A stretch of DNA of 64,000 nucleotides, taken from NCBI GenBank assembly GCA_044361315.1, contig JBIKJA010000012.1, positions 74,812-138,811 on the forward strand, read 5' to 3'. The notes under the pieces are model-generated. The model saw only the letters and a program-made list of their open reading frames with translations. It did no database searches and was not told the origin of the DNA. The DNA is from Crocinitomix sp044361315 (GTDB lineage Bacteria; Bacteroidota; Bacteroidia; Flavobacteriales_D; Crocinitomicaceae). Shown here piece by piece: positions 34,321 through 42,902 of this stretch. A program made the translations under genes and the position numbers. Each line of letters begins with the position of its first letter. Within the stretch, counting starts at the first letter, position 1.

Positions 34321-36114
34321 ATGTTAGGTCGAAAAAAGAAAAACGAGCAAATAAAATTATCCAAAGACGCTTATAAAAAAGCAAGGAATTTTTTATTTTT
34401 TCTGAAACCATACCGTGGTATCTATTTGATTGGGTGGTTGTTTTTGATTCTTTCCAGCGTCACAGCCATGCTTTTTCCTGTCTTAATGGGACAATTATTA
34501 GGGGCAAATGCTGAGGATAAACCGATTATTCAATCCACCCGAATTGACTTTACTGACATCAACACAATTTTATTGGTGATGTTTGCCGTTTTTGCTCTTC
34601 AGGCGATTTTTTCTTTTTTCAGGATTTATATTTTTAATAATGTCACCGAAAATGCTTTGCGTGATTTGAGAATTAAAGCCTTTGATAAATTGGTTCATTT
34701 TCCAATCGACTTCTATAATAAAAATAAGGTGGGCGAACTTACTTCGCGCATTGCCACAGACATTAATTTACTTCAAGAAACATTAAACACGACGATTGCC
34801 GAATTTTTCCGACAATTTATTACCATTGCCATTGCACTCGGATTTATTTTAATGACCTCGTGGGAATTGGCTTTGTGGATGCTTGCGGTGGTGCCGGTGC
34901 TTGCCATTGTCGCCATTTTTTTTGGGAGATATATTCGCAAATTATCAAAAAATGCTCAAGCCGAAGCCGCAAACTCTAATTCGATTTTAGAAGAAGTTTT
35001 GACAGGTATTGTAAATGTCAAAGCTTTTACCAACGAAATTTTTGAAACCAATCGTTTTGGAAAACACACCGAAAATATTCGAAAATTGAATATTAAAAGT
35101 GGTTTTATGAGAGGTTTCTTTGTTTCATTTATCATTTTTGGATTGTTTGGAGGCATCGCTTTTGTGATTTGGAAAGCGAAAGGAATGGAGGTAGAAGGTC
35201 TTTTAACAACGTCCGAATTCACGGCCTTTATATTGTTCACGATTTTCTTAGGGGCTTCTTTTAGCGCAATTCCTGATCTTTATGCTAAAATTCAAAAATC
35301 CATTGGCGCAACTGAACAATTAATGGATCTTTTGGCAGAAGATACAGAAAACAGTAAAGGTGTTCAATTAGTTGATTTTAAAGGGAAAGTGAATTTTGAA
35401 GGAGTGAGTTTTTCATACCCGCAACGAAAAGAAATACAGGTATTAAACTCAATTAGTTTTACCTGCCAACCCGGTCAAACAACAGCATTAGTTGGTAGTT
35501 CAGGTGCAGGAAAATCAACTATTTCGTCCTTGTTACTTCGTTTTTATTCCCCATCTGCAGGGCTTATTTTATTTGACGACCAAGATATTACAACGATCCA
35601 ATTAGAAAATTTGAGAAGTTATATCGCGATTGTGCCACAAGAAGTAATTCTTTTTGGAGGAACGATCAAAGAAAATATCCTTTATGGAAAAACGGATGCC
35701 TCTGACGAAGAGGTGAACGAGGCAGCCAAAAAAGCGAATGCCCTAGATTTTATTTTAAGTTTTCCAGAAAAAATGGAAACCTTGGTGGGTGACCGTGGGA
35801 TTCAATTATCTGGAGGACAAAAACAACGAATTGCAATTGCGCGGGCTGTCTTAAAAGATCCAAAAATATTGATTTTGGATGAAGCAACTTCTGCGTTAGA
35901 TTCAGAATCTGAGCGATTGGTGCAAGATGCCTTAGATAAACTAATGGTGGGTCGTACTTCATTCGTTATTGCACACCGTTTGTCAACGATTAAAAATGCG
36001 GATACGATTTTGGTATTAGACAATGGACAAATAGTCGAACAAGGCACACATGATGAGTTGATTGCAAACGCATCTGGTACTTATTACAAACTCAATAATC
36101 TTCAATTAAAATAA
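34321..36114 (+). CDS. ABC transporter, fused permease and ATPase (MsbA-like exporter)
   Basis: 597 residues. Residues 1-330 hold six membrane helices of a type I exporter (LVHFPIDFYNKNKVGELTSR coupling region). The ATPase domain from about 355 shows Walker A GSSGAGKST, Q-loop VPQEV, signature LSGGQKQR, Walker B ILILDEATSALD and H-loop IAHRLST. It functions as a homodimer and probably exports lipids or drugs. It ends base-to-base against the stop codon of the convergent sigma factor gene. Confidence 0.95.
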   Translation: MLGRKKKNEQIKLSKDAYKKARNFLFFLKPYRGIYLIGWLFLILSSVTAMLFPVLMGQLLGANAEDKPIIQSTRIDFTDINTILLVMFAVFALQAIFSFFRIYIFNNVTENALRDLRIKAFDKLVHFPIDFYNKNKVGELTSRIATDINLLQETLNTTIAEFFRQFITIAIALGFILMTSWELALWMLAVVPVLAIVAIFFGRYIRKLSKNAQAEAANSNSILEEVLTGIVNVKAFTNEIFETNRFGKHTENIRKLNIKSGFMRGFFVSFIIFGLFGGIAFVIWKAKGMEVEGLLTTSEFTAFILFTIFLGASFSAIPDLYAKIQKSIGATEQLMDLLAEDTENSKGVQLVDFKGKVNFEGVSFSYPQRKEIQVLNSISFTCQPGQTTALVGSSGAGKSTISSLLLRFYSPSAGLILFDDQDITTIQLENLRSYIAIVPQEVILFGGTIKENILYGKTDASDEEVNEAAKKANALDFILSFPEKMETLVGDRGIQLSGGQKQRIAIARAVLKDPKILILDEATSALDSESERLVQDALDKLMVGRTSFVIAHRLSTIKNADTILVLDNGQIVEQGTHDELIANASGTYYKLNNLQLK

Positions 36115-36984
36115 TTAGCCAAGATACGCGCGAAGCATTTGACTTCGTGAGGTGTTTTTAAGTTTTCGGATTCCTTTTTCCTTGATTTGTCTCACGCGCT
36201 CTCGAGTCAAGTCAAATCGTAAACCAATTTCTGAAAGGGTCATTGGTACTTGATTTTCTAATCCAAAATATAAGCGAATTACATCGGCCTCGCGGTGTTT
36301 TAAAGTGCTTAACGAACGCTCGATTTCTCCCCGTAACGATTCCAAAATCAAATCCCTTTCAGGGTTGTTGTTTTCCGAATTTTGCAACACATCGTACATA
36401 CTTGAACTTCCTTCGTCACCTTCTTTTAAAGGCGCATCCATCGAAACGTGTTTGCCTGTATTTTCTATAGATACCTGAACATCGGCATTGGTGATTTCTA
36501 ATGAATCTGCTAATTCATCAATTGTTGGCGCCCGACCAAGTTCTTGTTCTAAATCAGAGAAGGCTTTATTGACCTTATTTATAATCCCAATTTTATTAAG
36601 TGGCAAACGAACAATTCGAGCTTGTTCTGCCAAGGCTTGTAAAATGGATTGTCTGATCCACCAAACGGCATAAGAAATAAATTTGAATCCTCTGGTTTCA
36701 TCGAATCGTTGAGCCGCCTTTATCAAGCCTAAATTACCTTCATTAATTATGTCTGGCAAAGACAATCCTTGGTTTTGATATTGTTTGGATACAGAAACGA
36801 CAAATCGTAAATTGGCTTTTGTCAAACGATCCAATGCTGCCGCATCACCAGCCCTAATTCTTTGCGCCAATTTAGCTTCTTCCTCTGCAGTAATTAAATC
36901 CACACGACCTATTTCCTGCAAATACTTATCAAGTGACGCAGTCTCACGATTAGTGACTTGTTTAGTGATTTTCAATTGTCTCAT
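36115..36984 (-). CDS. rpoD: Primary RNA polymerase sigma factor (RpoD-type, short)
   Basis: 289 residues, the short Bacteroidota primary sigma lacking regions 1.1 and the non-conserved insert. Region 1.2 LDKYLQEIGRVDLITAEEE, region 2 LRFVVSVSKQYQNQGLSLPD and GNLGLIKAAQRFDETRGFKF with SYAVWWIRQSI, region 3 around LPLNKIG, and region 4 ending LTRERVRQIKEKGIRKLK. It recognises the -33/-7 promoters found across this window. A long AT palindrome lies upstream. The gene ends directly against the convergent ABC gene. Confidence 0.96.
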   Translation of the reverse strand: MRQLKITKQVTNRETASLDKYLQEIGRVDLITAEEEAKLAQRIRAGDAAALDRLTKANLRFVVSVSKQYQNQGLSLPDIINEGNLGLIKAAQRFDETRGFKFISYAVWWIRQSILQALAEQARIVRLPLNKIGIINKVNKAFSDLEQELGRAPTIDELADSLEITNADVQVSIENTGKHVSMDAPLKEGDEGSSSMYDVLQNSENNNPERDLILESLRGEIERSLSTLKHREADVIRLYFGLENQVPMTLSEIGLRFDLTRERVRQIKEKGIRKLKNTSRSQMLRAYLG

Positions 36985-37126
36985 CCTGTAGTAGTTAAAG
37001 TCTGTGTGTTAAGCTGTAATCGTTTGTTGTATGCGTTTAACAGGTATTGTTGTAATTGTTACTATGTCTATCAACTTCAAAAGGTACAAAATATATTTCG
37101 CAAAGTCAATCCTATTTGGCAGATAA

Positions 37127-37158
37127 AAATTAATATTTTTTTAAAAAAATATTAATTT
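37127..37158. repeat. 32-bp perfect A/T palindrome upstream of rpoD
   Basis: AAATTAATATTTTTTT immediately followed by its exact reverse complement, with no loop spacer. In minus-strand RNA it precedes TTTTTATC, so it might serve as a weak terminator for the transferase gene, but it also lies in the rpoD promoter region. The rest of 36985-37277 is AT-rich; a TACCTTTT box around 37080 is a possible rpoD promoter element. Confidence 0.75.
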
Positions 37159-37277
37159 GCAACAAAATAATTGTTTTAAACGATTGAGCGCCTTTAAAAT
37201 TTTTCTATGAAAAATAGTATAAAATTCGTGCCAATCTCAAAATTTGGGTAAGTAATCAGGAAAAAGTCCTTTAAAGG

Positions 37278-38678
37278 TTATTTTCCTTTTCCTTTAAAGA
37301 TGATGACAACCGTGTAAAACATAATTTTTATATCCAAGGCCAATGACATGTTGCGAATGTATAACAGATCGTATTTCATTCGTTGCACCATTTGTTGTAC
37401 ATTTTCGGCATAACCAAATTTCACTTGTCCCCAAGATGTAATACCTGGGCGAACTTTGTGTAAGTATAAATATTGCGGATCGTGCTGGGAAATTTGATCA
37501 ATGTAAAATTGTCTTTCTGGGCGAGGGCCCACTAGAGACATATCGCCTTTTAAAACATTCCAAAATTGAGGAAATTCATCCAATCGTGTTTTTCTTAAAA
37601 ACTTACCTATTTTGGTAATTCGACTGTCGTTTGAACTGGATAATTGAGGACCATTTTTTTCAGATCCAACATACATCGTTCGAAATTTATAAATACGAAA
37701 TGGAACACGGTTTTTTCCTACCCGTTCTTGACTAAAAAAAACCGGACCTTTTGAGGAAATTTTTACCGCAATCGCCAATACTATGTACAACGGAATCAAA
37801 AGGAAAAGCGCTATGGCAGAGGCACAAATATCGATGATTCGTTTGGTCGAAATTTGCCAATCTGGCATGCTGTCGCTATTAGTGGTCAACAAGAGCGCAC
37901 CAAAAATACTGTTCATTTGAACCTGGCCAGATAAAATATCATATGCATCCGGACGAAGGCTGATGCGAACATTATAGCTGGATAGTTGAGTGATGATTCG
38001 GTTCAATCGCTCGTGATCCGAACTCTCCAAGGCAATAATCACCTCTGCAACCTCATATTTTTGAACGATCGAGTCAATCTCATCAAAACTACCTAACAAA
38101 GGAATCAGTTCTTTTAAGGCAAAATCCGAACCGTTTATATTTACAAATCCGATCAAATCATGTCCTGATTTTGGTTTAGAATGTTGTAATTCAGTCACAA
38201 TCTCTAACGCACTTTGGCTTCCACCAATCACCACCGTTTTAAATCCAAATTTACCTGAATGAATACGTTTTACGTGAATCGTTGTCAAAATAATACGCGG
38301 AATTAATGTAATGGTCACTTGCAAAAATAGTAGGACAAAAAATAACTTATAATAATCCTGGTATAAGTGTAAGTGATTGAAATCATTGAGCAATACAGTG
38401 AAAAAGACGATGATCACCCCAATCACCGATCCATAAACGGTTAATTTTAAGGTTTTCATTCGGTAGTTCCGGAGTAAATTTTGATAGGTACCTTGTAAAG
38501 CATACAATAACAACCAAAACATTGGTACCATCGCAATGCCTACAAAAAATCCTTCTTTGAAAACTAACGGTTGATCTTCAATCCAAATAATTCGGTACAC
38601 GTAAAATAAAAACCAAACCAAAGAAGCGGTTAGGAAATCAACGATTAATAACTGTATTACGCGCTTTTGTTCAGCCAT
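37278..38678 (-). CDS. Undecaprenyl-phosphate sugar phosphotransferase (WbaP/WcaJ-type)
   Basis: 466 residues. Four or five N-terminal membrane helices, a nucleotide-binding-like middle (FGFKTVVIGGSQSALEIVTE), and a C-terminal bacterial sugar transferase domain: KRIIDICASAIALFLLIPLY, PVFFSQERVGKNRVPFRIYK, FRTM, and LVGPRPERQFY. It starts polysaccharide repeat-unit assembly by placing sugar-1-phosphate on the lipid carrier at the inner membrane. Its start overlaps the lipoprotein stop by one base. A second polysaccharide cluster lies at 51.8 kb. Confidence 0.94.
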   Translation of the reverse strand: MAEQKRVIQLLIVDFLTASLVWFLFYVYRIIWIEDQPLVFKEGFFVGIAMVPMFWLLLYALQGTYQNLLRNYRMKTLKLTVYGSVIGVIIVFFTVLLNDFNHLHLYQDYYKLFFVLLFLQVTITLIPRIILTTIHVKRIHSGKFGFKTVVIGGSQSALEIVTELQHSKPKSGHDLIGFVNINGSDFALKELIPLLGSFDEIDSIVQKYEVAEVIIALESSDHERLNRIITQLSSYNVRISLRPDAYDILSGQVQMNSIFGALLLTTNSDSMPDWQISTKRIIDICASAIALFLLIPLYIVLAIAVKISSKGPVFFSQERVGKNRVPFRIYKFRTMYVGSEKNGPQLSSSNDSRITKIGKFLRKTRLDEFPQFWNVLKGDMSLVGPRPERQFYIDQISQHDPQYLYLHKVRPGITSWGQVKFGYAENVQQMVQRMKYDLLYIRNMSLALDIKIMFYTVVIIFKGKGK

Positions 38679-39550
38679 TAAAAATGTACCACTTTGATGT
38701 TGTCTATATAGATTGTCCCTAATGTTTTGTCAGGATCTAAATAAGAAAGAAAATAAATCTCATAACTTGAAGCGCCAACTTCAAAACTTACATCTTCGCT
38801 CAAATCAATATATATTTTTTTCCAAACTTCTTCACCTGTCGTTTGTGGATTCATGATTACCAAAGGCGTATGTTCGCTAGTTGATAAATCAGGATACCTC
38901 GCTATCACTCCCATCGAAATAGAATTATCGTTTCGATAATCAATTTCTAAAAATACTTGTTGGTTTTTTGGTAAATTTAAGCTGCTTTGGGTACTCGTGG
39001 TAAAAAGCGAATCGAGAGCGGTGAGATTTATACCTCCACATTTGGATCCATATTTTACAATTTCAGGATATTCGGCAGCCGTCACAAAAACAATATCTGT
39101 GTCTGAACTTGGTCCTTTAATGAGCGAAAATCCAGCCCCTTCAAAATCCTCGATATAGGAAAATTCAGTGCCTGATTTGTATTCAGTTGTTGGGAAGATG
39201 GTCAATGTATCGTTCAAGGTTAACTTGCCATCAATTGTAAAAATTTTATAAAAAGGATATTGAATCCGTTTTGCAGATATTCCATTATTCTTCACTCCTG
39301 GTATGAGTTCAAACGTATGATTGCCTTCATCTAATATCGGCACCACGCAAGGTAATTCAAATACGCCAAGACTTTTCGAATCCATAAATAACCAAACATT
39401 GGTTATGGCATGTGAATTTACTCCTTGACTTGAAGGATCGGTAGTAAGTGTAAATGGCTCAATTTTAAGCCATGAAGGTGTTAAATCTTCTTTTGCACAT
39501 CCAAAAAAAAACAAAGAAACACTAAATAGTAAGAGTATTTTTTTTATCAT
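38678..39550 (-). CDS. Lipoprotein of unknown function
   Basis: 290 residues. Signal peptide MIKKILLLFSVSLFFFGC with a clear lipobox (FFGC). The mature chain is beta-rich; GAGFSLIKGPSSDTDIVFVT and LGTIYIDNIKVVHF at the end suggest a jelly-roll or carbohydrate-binding-like domain, but no family is recognised. It sits between the Gfo/Idh oxidoreductase and the sugar transferase, sharing one base with the latter, so an envelope polysaccharide link is possible. Confidence 0.65.
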   Translation of the reverse strand: MIKKILLLFSVSLFFFGCAKEDLTPSWLKIEPFTLTTDPSSQGVNSHAITNVWLFMDSKSLGVFELPCVVPILDEGNHTFELIPGVKNNGISAKRIQYPFYKIFTIDGKLTLNDTLTIFPTTEYKSGTEFSYIEDFEGAGFSLIKGPSSDTDIVFVTAAEYPEIVKYGSKCGGINLTALDSLFTTSTQSSLNLPKNQQVFLEIDYRNDNSISMGVIARYPDLSTSEHTPLVIMNPQTTGEEVWKKIYIDLSEDVSFEVGASSYEIYFLSYLDPDKTLGTIYIDNIKVVHF

Positions 39551-39586
39551 TTCGTACAGCTCATTAACCTTTAACGCAAAAATCGT

Positions 39587-40585
39587 TTAAATATTTTCTT
39601 GAATCAAATTTCCTGTCAATTTCAATTTGTCCATGATTTGAAGTGCGATATTTAAAGCGTATTCACCATCTTCGATTGAAACAACGGGGCGAGTGTCATT
39701 CAAAACACTTAGCGCAAATGTTTCCAATTCTTCTTTTATTGCGTTGGTAGGTAAAATTTCTGGTTTAAATATCTCAATTTTTTTCTTTTGTTTGCCTTCA
39801 CCAAGGTCAAAAACGATGTCAAATGGATCGGGCTCTTCTGTTAAAGTTGTCAACTTAACAACTTCAGATTCTTTCGTTAAAAAGTCGATTGAAATATAAG
39901 CGTCTCCTTGAAAAAATCTGGATTTACGCATGTTTTTTAACGAAATTCTAGAGGCTGTCAAATTCGCTACACAACCGTTTTCAAACTCAATTCGTGCATT
40001 GGTAATATCAGGCGTTTCGCTCACAATTGCTACACCCGAAGCACTGATGCGTTTTACTTTTGATTTTACCGTGCTTAAAATAATGTCCAAGTCATGAATC
40101 ATTAAATCCAAAACCACCGGAACATCGGTGCCTCTAGGATTATACTGTGCTAGCCGATGCGTTTCTATAAACATCGGGTTATGAATGTAAGGCAAAGCAT
40201 TTTTGAATGCAGGGTTAAATCGTTCGACATGTCCAACTTGAACTTTTACAGCTGCTTCAGCTGCCAGAAGACGCAATTTTGTGGCTTCTTCGTTGGTTTG
40301 TGTGATTGGCTTTTCAATGAAAACATGTTTGGATTGTCTGATCCCTAAAGACGCAATTTCGAAATGGGAAATCGTTGGGGTTACAATATCAATCAAATCC
40401 ACCGCTTCTATTAATGAGTTTATTGAGTCATAACGCGTCAATCCAAGCTCATTAATGCCAAAAGTCGCATTGGTATCGTTTGGATCATAGAACCCAACAA
40501 ATTCGTAATAATCACTCAATTCCAAGATGAGCTTTGCATGTATTTTACCTAGGTGACCAAGTCCAAAAAGACCAATTTTTAGCAT
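39587..40585 (-). CDS. Gfo/Idh/MocA-family oxidoreductase
   Basis: 332 residues. Rossmann NAD-binding start KIGLFGLGHLGKIHAKLILE (GxGxxG-type), the conserved EKPITQTNEEA lysine-proline motif (catalytic Lys), and VPVVLDLMIHDLDIILSTVK with the His-Asp pair. Members oxidise sugars or UDP-sugars in polysaccharide pathways; the substrate is unknown here. First gene of the 40585-37278 transcript. Confidence 0.92.
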   Translation of the reverse strand: MLKIGLFGLGHLGKIHAKLILELSDYYEFVGFYDPNDTNATFGINELGLTRYDSINSLIEAVDLIDIVTPTISHFEIASLGIRQSKHVFIEKPITQTNEEATKLRLLAAEAAVKVQVGHVERFNPAFKNALPYIHNPMFIETHRLAQYNPRGTDVPVVLDLMIHDLDIILSTVKSKVKRISASGVAIVSETPDITNARIEFENGCVANLTASRISLKNMRKSRFFQGDAYISIDFLTKESEVVKLTTLTEEPDPFDIVFDLGEGKQKKKIEIFKPEILPTNAIKEELETFALSVLNDTRPVVSIEDGEYALNIALQIMDKLKLTGNLIQENI

Positions 40586-40750
40586 ATTTTACCCTTTAAT
40601 CAAAATGAAAGAATTAAACTTATTCTCACTCTTAAAATTCCGCTAAAGTTATTTAGAAAATTATTGAATTTAACTTCATTTGAAAGGTTCTTATTAACAT
40701 TCCGTAATTAATTTAAAACAAATTTTAACTTGCTTTTAAGATAAGTGATG

Positions 40751-40758
40751 TACATTTG
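40751..40758 (+). promoter_or_regulatory. -7 promoter box of the secreted EEP gene
   Basis: TACATTTG, perfect TAnnTTTG match, 44 bases before the ATG at 40803. Confidence 0.65.
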
Positions 40759-40802
40759 TAACAATAAAAGGATAAATTCTATTAAAATAAGTGTTAAAAT
40801 TC

Positions 40803-42023
40803 ATGAGATTAGTAACTTTTCTATTACTGTTTTTTTGGCTCAACAGTGCGCTGGCTCAATCGCTTGATACGTTAAAGGTTATTTCTTATAATCTCCTGAA
40901 TTTTCCTGAATTATCTCCTCATCGAATTGATTCTATTGAAAGAATAATGGCGTATTTGAAACCTGATATTTTAATGGTGTGTGAACTTACTTCAGGTAGT
41001 GGTGCAGATAATATTTTGTTTAATGCCTTGAACGAAGGAGGAATAGATTATTATGATATGGCTGATTTTGTGCCAGGACCTGATACGCAAAATATGCTTT
41101 ATTTTAATTCGGATAAATTAAGGTTGAAAGAACAAAATGTGATCGAAACGGTATTAAGAGACATTAATGAATATGTTCTTTATTATAAAAACACCGATTT
41201 TGAATTAACGAGTGATACCACTTTTTTTTATGTGTATGTCTGTCACTTAAAAGCCTCTGCAGGATTTGAAGATCAACGAAATGCAGAAGCATTGTCTTTA
41301 AAAAATTATTTAGACGGTAGGGCACATGCAGAAAATATTTTGATTGGTGGCGACTTTAACTTTTATGGGAGTGATACCGAACCAGGATGGACAACGATTT
41401 TATCAGTGGGTGACGTGGTAATGAGGGATCCAATTAATACGCCGGGACATTGGTCAAATGACATTTCTTTTGCCGCTATTCATACCCAAAGTCCAAGAGT
41501 GGTTCCTTTTGACGGCGGAGCAACAGGCGGTTTAGATGATCGGTTCGATTTTATTTTTACCAGCGAAGATTTATTTACTTATAGTAACGGCGCTAAATAT
41601 ATTGAGGGTTCGTATCGTGCAGTAGGCCAAGATGGGTTGCATTTTAATCAATCGTTGGTTTCAGGGCCATTAAACGAACAAGAACCAATGGAGATTTTAA
41701 CGTGTCTTCAGAACATGTCCGACCACTTGCCAATTTATATGGAAATTGAATTACAAACGAGTCCTTTGTCTCTTGCATCCAACAAAAAGTTTGGTTTTGA
41801 AGTGTTTTACGATGCTGATAGTAATCAATTGGTTTTTAAAAATTGGAACGAAATTTTGGGGAATGGTCTTAAAAAATGTCTGATTTATTCTACGGGTGGT
41901 CAGCTTGTTCAATCTATTTTTCCAAATGACAATTTTATGATTAATACGCAAGGTCTTCCTTCTGGGGCTTATATAATTGCCATTGATGGGACTAACTTTA
42001 GTTATAAATTCGTTAAACCTTAG
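40803..42023 (+). CDS. Secreted endonuclease/exonuclease/phosphatase-fold protein with T9SS sorting domain
   Basis: 406 residues. Signal peptide MRLVTFLLLFFWLNSALAQS. The EEP fold shows LKVISYNLLNFPE, the metal Glu in VCELTSGSG, GGDFNFYGSDTEP and the terminal SDHLPIYMEIEL. The last 80 residues (VFYDADSNQLVFKNW to LPSGAYIIAIDGTNFSYKFV) are a type A T9SS sorting domain, so the enzyme is moved through the outer membrane and released or anchored. It may act as an extracellular nuclease or phosphodiesterase. ATG 40803 chosen over an in-frame GTG at 40791. Confidence 0.9.
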   Translation: MRLVTFLLLFFWLNSALAQSLDTLKVISYNLLNFPELSPHRIDSIERIMAYLKPDILMVCELTSGSGADNILFNALNEGGIDYYDMADFVPGPDTQNMLYFNSDKLRLKEQNVIETVLRDINEYVLYYKNTDFELTSDTTFFYVYVCHLKASAGFEDQRNAEALSLKNYLDGRAHAENILIGGDFNFYGSDTEPGWTTILSVGDVVMRDPINTPGHWSNDISFAAIHTQSPRVVPFDGGATGGLDDRFDFIFTSEDLFTYSNGAKYIEGSYRAVGQDGLHFNQSLVSGPLNEQEPMEILTCLQNMSDHLPIYMEIELQTSPLSLASNKKFGFEVFYDADSNQLVFKNWNEILGNGLKKCLIYSTGGQLVQSIFPNDNFMINTQGLPSGAYIIAIDGTNFSYKFVKP

Positions 42024-42832
42024 TTTTTCGGAATTAACTTTTCGATTTTATAAAGGTACTGTTCGACACCTTGATTCATTCCTGCCAAGTGTGGTCCTTT
42101 AATTGTCCATAACTCTTTTTGAGTGGTGCTTATGGCTGCATCATAAATGGCTTTTCCCATCGAATAATTGCAGACCTTGTCTTCTTTGCTGTGAACCACC
42201 AGCAAGGGTTTTCTCCATGATTGGATTAATTCAGTTCCATTAATATGATTTTTTGCTGTAAGATAGGCCAAGCCCTTAATTGGCCGAGGAACGGTGTTTT
42301 TGGCTGCGTATTTATGGCTATCAAATGCGCCTTCTATAATCAGTACATCAAAACTCATTGGTTTGTCTGTCGCGACTTTGATGGCTAAATTTCCACCCAA
42401 TGAAAATCCAAAAAGTATTTTTTTTGTCGGCACAACTTGAGGAATCAAATTAAAATAGTCAACTGCTGCTTGGGTGGATAAATAAACTTCTTCGTGTTTC
42501 GCTTTTCCAGATGAATTTCCAAATTCGGGATAGTCGATAATAAATACATTATACCCTGCTAGAAATAATAAATCTGCGATTTCCGACCAACTTGTTAAAT
42601 TACCTGCGTTGCCGTGTAAAATAAATATGCTCGCTTTGGGCGACTTATGTTCGTAAAACAGGCTGTGTATTGAATCTTTATTTCCGTAATTTAAATAGAC
42701 ACTTTTGGCATCGGGAGGAGTTTGTACAGGTGTCGTATCTGGATGATAAAATGCTTTATTATAACTACATCCACCTAAAAAAATAGCAATCACTGCAAAA
42801 ATTAGGAGGTTTATGTTTCTAGTATGAATCAT
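42020..42832 (-). CDS. Alpha/beta-hydrolase lipoprotein (BEM46/serine aminopeptidase-like)
   Basis: 270 residues. Signal peptide and lipobox LGGC at about residue 22. The fold shows FILHGNAGNLTSW (oxyanion HG motif), IIDYPEFGNSSG, nucleophile elbow FGFSLGGNLA, VVHSKEDKVC (Asp) and the C-terminal GPHLAGM His. The physiological substrate is unknown. It overlaps the convergent EEP gene by four bases. The ATG stands four bases after a perfect -7 box. Confidence 0.9.
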   Translation of the reverse strand: MIHTRNINLLIFAVIAIFLGGCSYNKAFYHPDTTPVQTPPDAKSVYLNYGNKDSIHSLFYEHKSPKASIFILHGNAGNLTSWSEIADLLFLAGYNVFIIDYPEFGNSSGKAKHEEVYLSTQAAVDYFNLIPQVVPTKKILFGFSLGGNLAIKVATDKPMSFDVLIIEGAFDSHKYAAKNTVPRPIKGLAYLTAKNHINGTELIQSWRKPLLVVHSKEDKVCNYSMGKAIYDAAISTTQKELWTIKGPHLAGMNQGVEQYLYKIEKLIPKN

Positions 42833-42836
42833 GGAT

Positions 42837-42844
42837 CAAAATTA
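42837..42844 (-). promoter_or_regulatory. -7 promoter box of the 42832 hydrolase gene
   Basis: Minus-strand TAATTTTG, then ATCC, then ATG. It is identical in spacing and spacer sequence to the aroQ promoter/start junction. Confidence 0.65.
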
Positions 42845-42902
42845 ACCTAATAAACGGTTGAATCTATTATTTAGTGCCGGCCAAATGTTAAAAAAAGTTA
42901 TT

